Source: Pseudevernia furfuracea (lineage: Eukaryota; Ascomycota; Lecanoromycetes; Lecanorales; Parmeliaceae). Taken from it: 64,000 nt of DNA. Every line of letters starts with the position of its first letter. Position 1 is the first letter of the stretch. The translations under genes and the position numbers were made by a program. The notes beneath the pieces were generated by a model. That model saw only the letters and a list, made by a program, of their open reading frames with translations, was not told where the DNA came from and ran no database searches. The DNA lies in contig JAIUPT010000039.1 in the NCBI GenBank assembly GCA_022315425.1, positions 434,001 through 498,000 on the forward strand. The letters run 5' to 3'. Shown here piece after piece: positions 58,604-64,000 of this stretch.

Positions 58604-58959
58604 GGTGATGGGGAATGTAAGGTACTGGGTCCTGCGTAGAAATTTGCGAGTAACTTTGTGGGAGCAGGAGGAATTATTATACTCGTACGGAGTAAGGTAG
58701 TGAGTGTACTATACGAATAATTGAACTTGATGCGGAATCTTTCCGCTTGGTGCTAGTACCGCAACGCAATTCACCACGTGCTATGTGAGGATACCTTACT
58801 TCTCAATAGCAGTCTGTGTATATTGAGCGCGCGTATTTCTTTGTGATTTGTTGCCATTTAGACAATATAAAACAAACAATCTGAAAACAGGACTCCCACA
58901 CTCTCTGAATTGAATCCTTTCCCTACATCCTACAAAATTTCCATCTATCATTCTCGACT
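58604..58959. promoter_or_regulatory. Divergent promoter Rpc10 / PI-PLC-like
   Basis: A 356-base shared upstream region, with a gtacggagtaaggtag stretch at about 58685..58699. Pyrimidine-rich leader sequence precedes 58960. Confidence 0.5.
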
Positions 58960-60378
58960 ATGGCATCCACGCCCCTGACGGTTCGCAATCTCACATCAAC
59001 ACCGATAAATCTCAAGCACTACGAGATACAGGACTTGAGACACACTTTGGGCGGTGGGGGGCACTTTTCAAAGATCACCAGCGTGTGGAGCACACCGGTA
59101 AATACTAAGCAACCAGTCTCCGATTTACAGGATGTCTCATTGCTTCTCGAGCCTTCCACATTACGCAAAGCGGACATCAGACCTGCCAATATTCCTCATG
59201 AATCCTTGTGCATTTTCTTCGAAATTGAAGGAGAAATGTATCAGACCAACATAATACATCCGACATGTCATTCCCAGCTCTTGATGCCAATAACCACCAA
59301 TCCGCACTTCAACCACACCACTGTCTACCATCCCGAATATCATCATCTCGCAATCTTCTATCGCAGCAACCTCCCCACATGGATGAAAACCTTAGAGGAT
59401 CAGACGCCGCTTTCCGCACTTTCTATTCCGGGTACCCACAACTCTCCTACCTACCATCGCGCTCTGCCATCTGTTCGCTGTCAGGTAGCGCCGGTCCGCG
59501 AGCAATTGCAACAAGGAGTGCGCTTTCTGGATATTCGCGTTCAACCTGATGGTCCTCTTGACCCAAGCAATGATAAACTTAACCTAGTTCATGGCGTCTT
59601 TCCTATCTCCTTGAGTGGCCCAAAGCACTTTCGGACCATGCTGAACGAAGTCTTCTCTTTCTTAGAACAAAACCCCAGTGAGACGGTCATCATGTCTGTC
59701 AAACGTGAAGGTCCTGGCAATGCGACTGATTCTCAGCTCAGTCGTATCTTGCGAGACCATTACGCAGGAGACGTCAACCGATGGTTCACGGCTCCTCGCA
59801 TTCCTACCCTGGGCGAAGCAAGAGGGAAGATTGTGCTGATTCGCCGATTTATGCTCGAAGAGAGGCTGAAGAATGAATGGGGAGGGGCTGGCTGGTGCAT
59901 CAACGGCGATACATGGGCAGACAATACCCCGAATTCCCTCTGCCCCAGTGGCGACCTCTGCATTCAAGATTTCTATGAGGTGCTAGAGAGCGAGAATATC
60001 GGAAAGAAGATTCAATACTCCATTGACCATCTGAGAAGGGCATCAGAATGCGTCTGCCCTTCACCAGGCTCAGACGCCAAGCTGCCATTCTATATCAACT
60101 TTCTCACGGCAAGTAATTTCTGGAAAGTGGGCTGCTGGCCTGATAGGATTGCGGCCAAATTGAACCCTGCGATTGTCGATTATCTGTGTACGAAGCACAA
60201 TGTATCCGTGGGCCCAGAGGAGAAGCCTGTTGGAGATGGAAGTACTGGCATTGTGGTATGCGACTGGGTTGGACAGGACGGAAACTGGGATATTGTGAGG
60301 TGCATCGTGGGCATGAATGCTAGATTCGAAGCCAAAGGGCAACCCGTAAGGCAAGACGATGGTCATGATGAGCTTTGA
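58960..60378 (+). CDS. PI-PLC X-domain protein (bacterial-type phosphatidylinositol phosphodiesterase)
   Basis: This is a TIM-barrel phosphodiesterase of the bacterial PI-PLC/GPI-PLC class, lacking EF-hand, Y and C2 domains of eukaryotic PLCs. Single exon, 472 residues. The first ~140 residues form a beta-rich domain of unknown type. The X domain starts with LSALSIPGTHNSPTYH (first catalytic His), followed by QLQQGVRFLDIRVQ (conserved Arg/Asp/Arg) and KLNLVHGVFPI (second catalytic His), then FLEQNPSETVIMSVKRE. The C-terminal part contains FYINFLTASNF and a DWVGQDGNWDIVRCIVGMN end typical of fungal members. There is no signal peptide or GPI signal, so a cytosolic or peripheral location is likely. 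Activity is inferred from the intact His pair. Start at 58960 has good context (tatggc). Confidence 0.9.
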   Translation: MASTPLTVRNLTSTPINLKHYEIQDLRHTLGGGGHFSKITSVWSTPVNTKQPVSDLQDVSLLLEPSTLRKADIRPANIPHESLCIFFEIEGEMYQTNIIHPTCHSQLLMPITTNPHFNHTTVYHPEYHHLAIFYRSNLPTWMKTLEDQTPLSALSIPGTHNSPTYHRALPSVRCQVAPVREQLQQGVRFLDIRVQPDGPLDPSNDKLNLVHGVFPISLSGPKHFRTMLNEVFSFLEQNPSETVIMSVKREGPGNATDSQLSRILRDHYAGDVNRWFTAPRIPTLGEARGKIVLIRRFMLEERLKNEWGGAGWCINGDTWADNTPNSLCPSGDLCIQDFYEVLESENIGKKIQYSIDHLRRASECVCPSPGSDAKLPFYINFLTASNFWKVGCWPDRIAAKLNPAIVDYLCTKHNVSVGPEEKPVGDGSTGIVVCDWVGQDGNWDIVRCIVGMNARFEAKGQPVRQDDGHDEL

Positions 60379-61221
60379 AGGGAATGCTTTTGACGAACAA
60401 AAGGCTCTGTCAGGGTTATAGTTCCCCTATCTGCCGGCAGTTAAGTCAGTCTCAGGCGCAAATATATGTGCACAATGGGCTTATTGAAGCACCGAGCAGC
60501 TATTTCTCCGGCAATAAGACCTCATCTATCATATCTCACCCACATTTTCCATTCTGTTTTGTCCAAAAACCGAGTCCAACATATGTAGTCCAACATATGT
60601 ACTCCGAAGCCATTTTCAGGCAAAGAAACCCTGAAGTCGTTCCTCATAACAGTAAAAAGCATGCCGCCGTAGTCACCAGCGTACAGTACCATCTACCAAT
60701 CAATCATCGATTAAGGTCTGCCATCCCCGATTGTGGAAAGATTCTCGGTTGATGAGTTCAAAATTGCCCCTAACCAAACGCCTTACCAGTTGACAGATGC
60801 ACGGTAGTCGTTCAGTGGGTGGGTCAGTCGGGACCGATTGATGTTGTAAAAAGTTCGAATATCGCCTCTCCCTTACTCTTTCTTTAACTCATTGGTACGA
60901 TGTATGTATGTATGTATGCGCTTTTGGGATCCGTGGTCTCTACTTGTTTGAACGCAAAACGACTCTGCGATGGAGTCCGGTCGGCTCGCTCGCTCAGTCC
61001 CGCAACAACGAAATTAAGGTACATACCACGACGGTGGTAGCTTTTTTTGATATCGGCGTTGCGAACGAACTGGTTTTGGAAGATATTATTTTTGCTTCGG
61101 ATTCTACAAATCGCGGATTCTGCTACCTCTCTATCCGGGACACACGTCTCAACGACGGACTGACCGGGCGCGATGTCGTACTCGAAGGCCGTGCTCGAGC
61201 ATTCGGTGCCACCGTGATTTC
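60379..61221. other. Convergent intergenic region, no gene supported
   Basis: These 843 bases hold 3' flanks of the two convergent genes. There is an exact 14-bp tandem duplication (agtccaacatatgt) at 60573..60600 and a tgta microsatellite at 60901..60916. Antisense-paired frames at 60.88-61.25 kb are considered shadows. Confidence 0.45.
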
Positions 61222-63327
61222 TCACACAGACGTCGCGACGGGGTAGATGATCATCGCCTGTGATGGCATCGCGACGGGCACCGAGCTCTTAGCGATCGCT
61301 GATGCAGTGATGGGGACACTGGCTTCGTTGCTCGTTGGAGTTGAAGATGACGCGTAGGCTGTAAATGTCTCCGTAAGAGTCTCGGTGACAACGTGGCCAC
61401 CAGATGTGGTCAGAACCTGTTCGGGCTTCATGCAAATCGTGTGAGATCGGACGGTCCAGCTGGGTAGATTTCACGGTCAGCTTGGCTTCTTGGAGTCTTG
61501 GACCTGGACTACAAGACGCTTTGCGAGACATGAGGATTTTATAGCTCTCGAAACACACGCACGGACTCAAGAATCGATGTTGAGTGAGAATAAGTCGTTT
61601 CACTGTTTACATACCATGACGTTGTGCTGGAGACTATTGTGGTAGACGCAGTTGTGGCAGATGTCGTTGCGTTGGACATTGTTGTGGACTGTTGAGTGGC
61701 TGTCGAAGTGCCTGTGCCATAACCTGAAATCGTGGTGTACTCCCATCCTGGATCATGAGCTGAGAGTATAGCGAGGAGCAATTGTTGCTCCGATAACCAA
61801 CTCGGTGCGTAGCTGTCCACAACGCGGCGAGGCACGTTGAAGCAGTCGCACCCCGCTAGAATGCCTTCGGTACACTTTTCTTCAGTCGAATCGCCTTGGC
61901 AGCTGCTGTCGGTGCACAGGGGCTTCAAGCCTCGTCAGCTCCCCGTTACCCGTGTTTGAAAGCGGGCAAAGCTTACTACGTCTTGCTCTTCCTTGCAACC
62001 GGGCTTACAGTCGCATCCTTTTTGGGGTCCAACACTGCACCGATTCTCCTGGTCTCCTTTACAATGGTCGTCACCGCAATCTGGGCTGTATTCCCCCTCG
62101 GTACACGACTCTTGACAAGGACAGCCCTGGTTTGGAGGTTGTTGACACCAACCATACTCACCTTCGCACTCTGAACATTTGTTTTTCTTGATAATCTGGG
62201 CACGTCTCCTGACTCGGGTTTGGCGTTCCTAGTGGCTAATTGGGGTTTTTTGTAAGTCTTGGTAACCTACCATTCAAGGGATCAGGCTCACTTACGGGTG
62301 GTATGAAGCCTACAGGTGGCGGCGGAATAGGGATGATAGGAATTATCGGTACGACGACTCCACTACCCAGCTGTCAACGTACTGGCTCAAAGTCTTGGGG
62401 CTTCAACGGCACTGAGCCCAATGGGGCCGCAAACCTTCCTGTTGTGTTTGTGGGAGGCAGAGCTGTTATGATAGGAAAAGCGGTTAGCTCTGGCAGAGGT
62501 CCTGACGTATAGACTAAGTCTGCCGAGGCTGAATTTGATGTATAGCTCTCGCTTGGATTTGAGGTATAGCTAGCTCCTGGAACTGTCTGGATTATTTCAG
62601 TAGTATCTGTGGGGAGATCTGAACTAGGGAATTCTGCGCTAGATATTGAAACGATGGGCTGGTTGCTGCCGATAATAGTAATTGTTGTCGCCGTCGGCTA
62701 GTGCAGAATGCATAGAGGTTAGTTGGAAAATAGTGATGATAGGTTTCAAACATTATAAACAAAAGGTATACATACAGAAGGCGGATCGGGCCCTGGCGAT
62801 GTATCGCATCTGAAAAAAATACCACATCCACCCTTTGGGCAGCCAGGGCCTTGGGCGCCGGAGACCAGGATATTGCTCCATATTCCTTCATAATATGCGT
62901 CACCGCCACATGAAGGCTCAGAGCATTTCTGCAGGGGTAGTCCATAACTTTCAGCGCAGAAAATTCCGATATACTGGACTGTTAAAGACGGTCCGTTAGT
63001 ATCTTCATCAGGTCTGCATCTGCAATAAGTGCCGCATCCTCCATCGAGCCGGCATCTTTGTTCCTGGAGACCATTAAGGCGAATGTTATCACAGATACCC
63101 CGCTCCTTCGTATCTCCTCCGCAAGCAGCCTGAGAACAGTATTGAGGCGGATTACCATCGAATATCTCTGGACAAGGATTGAGGATGTATTGAGCTTGGC
63201 GTTTTGCTAAGCCGGAGGAGTCCTTGGGCATGTGGTGCGAATGAATAAATGAGCCGCTTTTCTGCGAGTCAACCGTACATAAGAACAAGCTAAATAGAAT
63301 AGTAGAGCTGAGAAAGGTGCCCGTCAT
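61222..63327 (-). CDS. Secreted Cys-rich, Ser/Thr-rich protein with a tandem CGGD repeat; family unknown
   Basis: ATG at 63327 starts a signal peptide (MTGTFLSSTILFSLFLCTVDS) followed by a KR dibasic site. Six exons (62776..63327, 62413..62697, 62296..62370, 62009..62228, 61615..61930, 61222..61459) close to 561 residues; splice sites are inferred by eye. Residues ~50-180 hold two copies of a Cys module. Each reads C-x(n)-CS-x3-CGGD, then GI, N-I, Q, C, GGCG, RC. Next comes a Ser/Thr/Pro-rich linker, a basic RQTRVRRRAQIIKK stretch, and a denser Cys region (CSECEGEYGWC; GCPCQESC; GCDC; then ILAGCDCFNVP). A Thr/Ser-rich stretch ends in a hydrophobic tail. It is probably cell-wall or extracellular. 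The module does not match a family I can name. There is no clear GPI signal. Confidence 0.75.
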
Positions 63328-64000
63328 CTTTTTCAATGACCCAGGAAGTATTTGATATCCGTACGACAACCTCCTTAGCCCGTCGTTAAAAGACGTGTAG
63401 AAGGACAAAGCATGATGGATACGGGAAAGCAATGAGCATGATAATGACACTCGATGAGGCTAAGCCTCAGCGCAAGAATTGAGGGTTACCGTTCAGTGCC
63501 AATAAGCTTGGACGTATGACGAAAAGAACGCCACAAATTAGCATTATTATCTATCGCGTAAGGCACCTTCTGTAGATACATAGCATTATATTCCTCTTCT
63601 AGAGCCTCATCCAAGAGAAGGTAATATTTCTTAAGTTTGTTTCGAGTTTCGACTGCGTTATGAAATAATAGACTAGCGTGAGTGCCGTGTTCCAGTTCCT
63701 TCGCACCGCGCGGGCAATTTCCACATCAATATCCGTTCAAGACTCAAGTCACGTTTTGGTTGATTTAAGAAATATTACGAGGTCAACAAGTCGAAAAGTG
63801 AAAAGTAAAGTAAATAGGTATCTGGGCATTTCAGCGCGGTAAGATGCTTCAATCAAAAGGTCGAGAAGAAGCTGAAACGCCGCTAGCGCTGGCTGGCGAT
63901 CGGGACATTTACCTTAAGCTGATATGATGATTGATGATATCTTAATCATGCCAAAGCAATGTTCTTTGCCCAAGGTAACATCCACCGAGCCGTGAAAAGG
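63328..64000. other. Upstream of the secreted protein gene to the window edge; nothing supported
   Basis: The frame of the secreted protein is open back to 63450, but the signal peptide begins at 63327, so the extension is probably untranslated. The remaining bases up to 64000 contain no coding evidence. Confidence 0.5.

Noticed and set aside
1..64000. Secondary-metabolite cluster, defence island or mobile element
   Set aside because: No synthase, oxidoreductase cluster, transposase, reverse transcriptase or long terminal repeats were found; genes are mainly housekeeping and unlinked in function.

Overview
The window is nuclear DNA of a filamentous ascomycete (Pezizomycotina). Genes are intron-rich with short 40-90 nt introns (GT...CTAAC/CTGAC...AG), are monocistronic on both strands, and encode clear fungal orthologues: a 447-aa beta-tubulin, an Ssk2-type MAPKKK, Sld3, Med16 and a fungal mitochondrial uL10m. 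A Leotiomycete-like source is possible but is inference only. No operons, CRISPR arrays or intact transposons were seen.

Layout. 0-14 kb: the 5' part of an Ssk2/Ssk22-like osmostress MAPKKK (-, cut by the window edge), a gene-poor 2.7 kb stretch, an Mep/Amt ammonium transporter (+), an HTATSF1/Cus2-like splicing factor (+), and beta-tubulin (-). 14-22 kb: an MCT-type MFS transporter (-), a BTB/POZ gene broken by two homopolymer frameshifts (-), a three-LIM paxillin-like protein (-), and a second frameshifted ORF (-). 22-31 kb: a replication and ribosome group with Sld3 (+), a Dpb4-like histone-fold subunit (+), the Nug1-like GTPase (-), and a glycerol-phosphatase-like HAD enzyme (+). 31-40 kb: a homeobox regulator (+) with 3.3 kb of gene-free DNA upstream, including an ATG-free CT-rich leader of about 490 nt, and 3.5 kb of low-complexity DNA downstream. 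40-49 kb: a 1010-aa coiled-coil protein (-), Dis3/Rrp44 (-), and divergent V-ATPase subunit H (+). 49-58.6 kb: Med16 (-), a divergent Hst3/Hst4-type sirtuin (+), mitochondrial uL10m (-), and RNA polymerase subunit Rpc10/RPABC4 (-). 58.9-64 kb: a bacterial-type PI-PLC-X protein (+) and a multi-exon secreted Cys/Ser/Thr-rich protein with an internal tandem repeat (-).

Most genes are core housekeeping functions that do not form one pathway. Sld3 and Dpb4 both act in replication initiation or elongation. Nug1, Dis3, the Cus2-like factor, Rpc10 and Med16 all act in gene expression. Spliced models were checked by hand for frame closure; most close exactly. The most unusual items are the secreted tandem-repeat protein, the homeobox leader with its 3-codon uORF, two GC-AG introns confirmed by frame, clustered homopolymer frameshifts at 17-22 kb, and a textbook G-quadruplex run near 39.3 kb.
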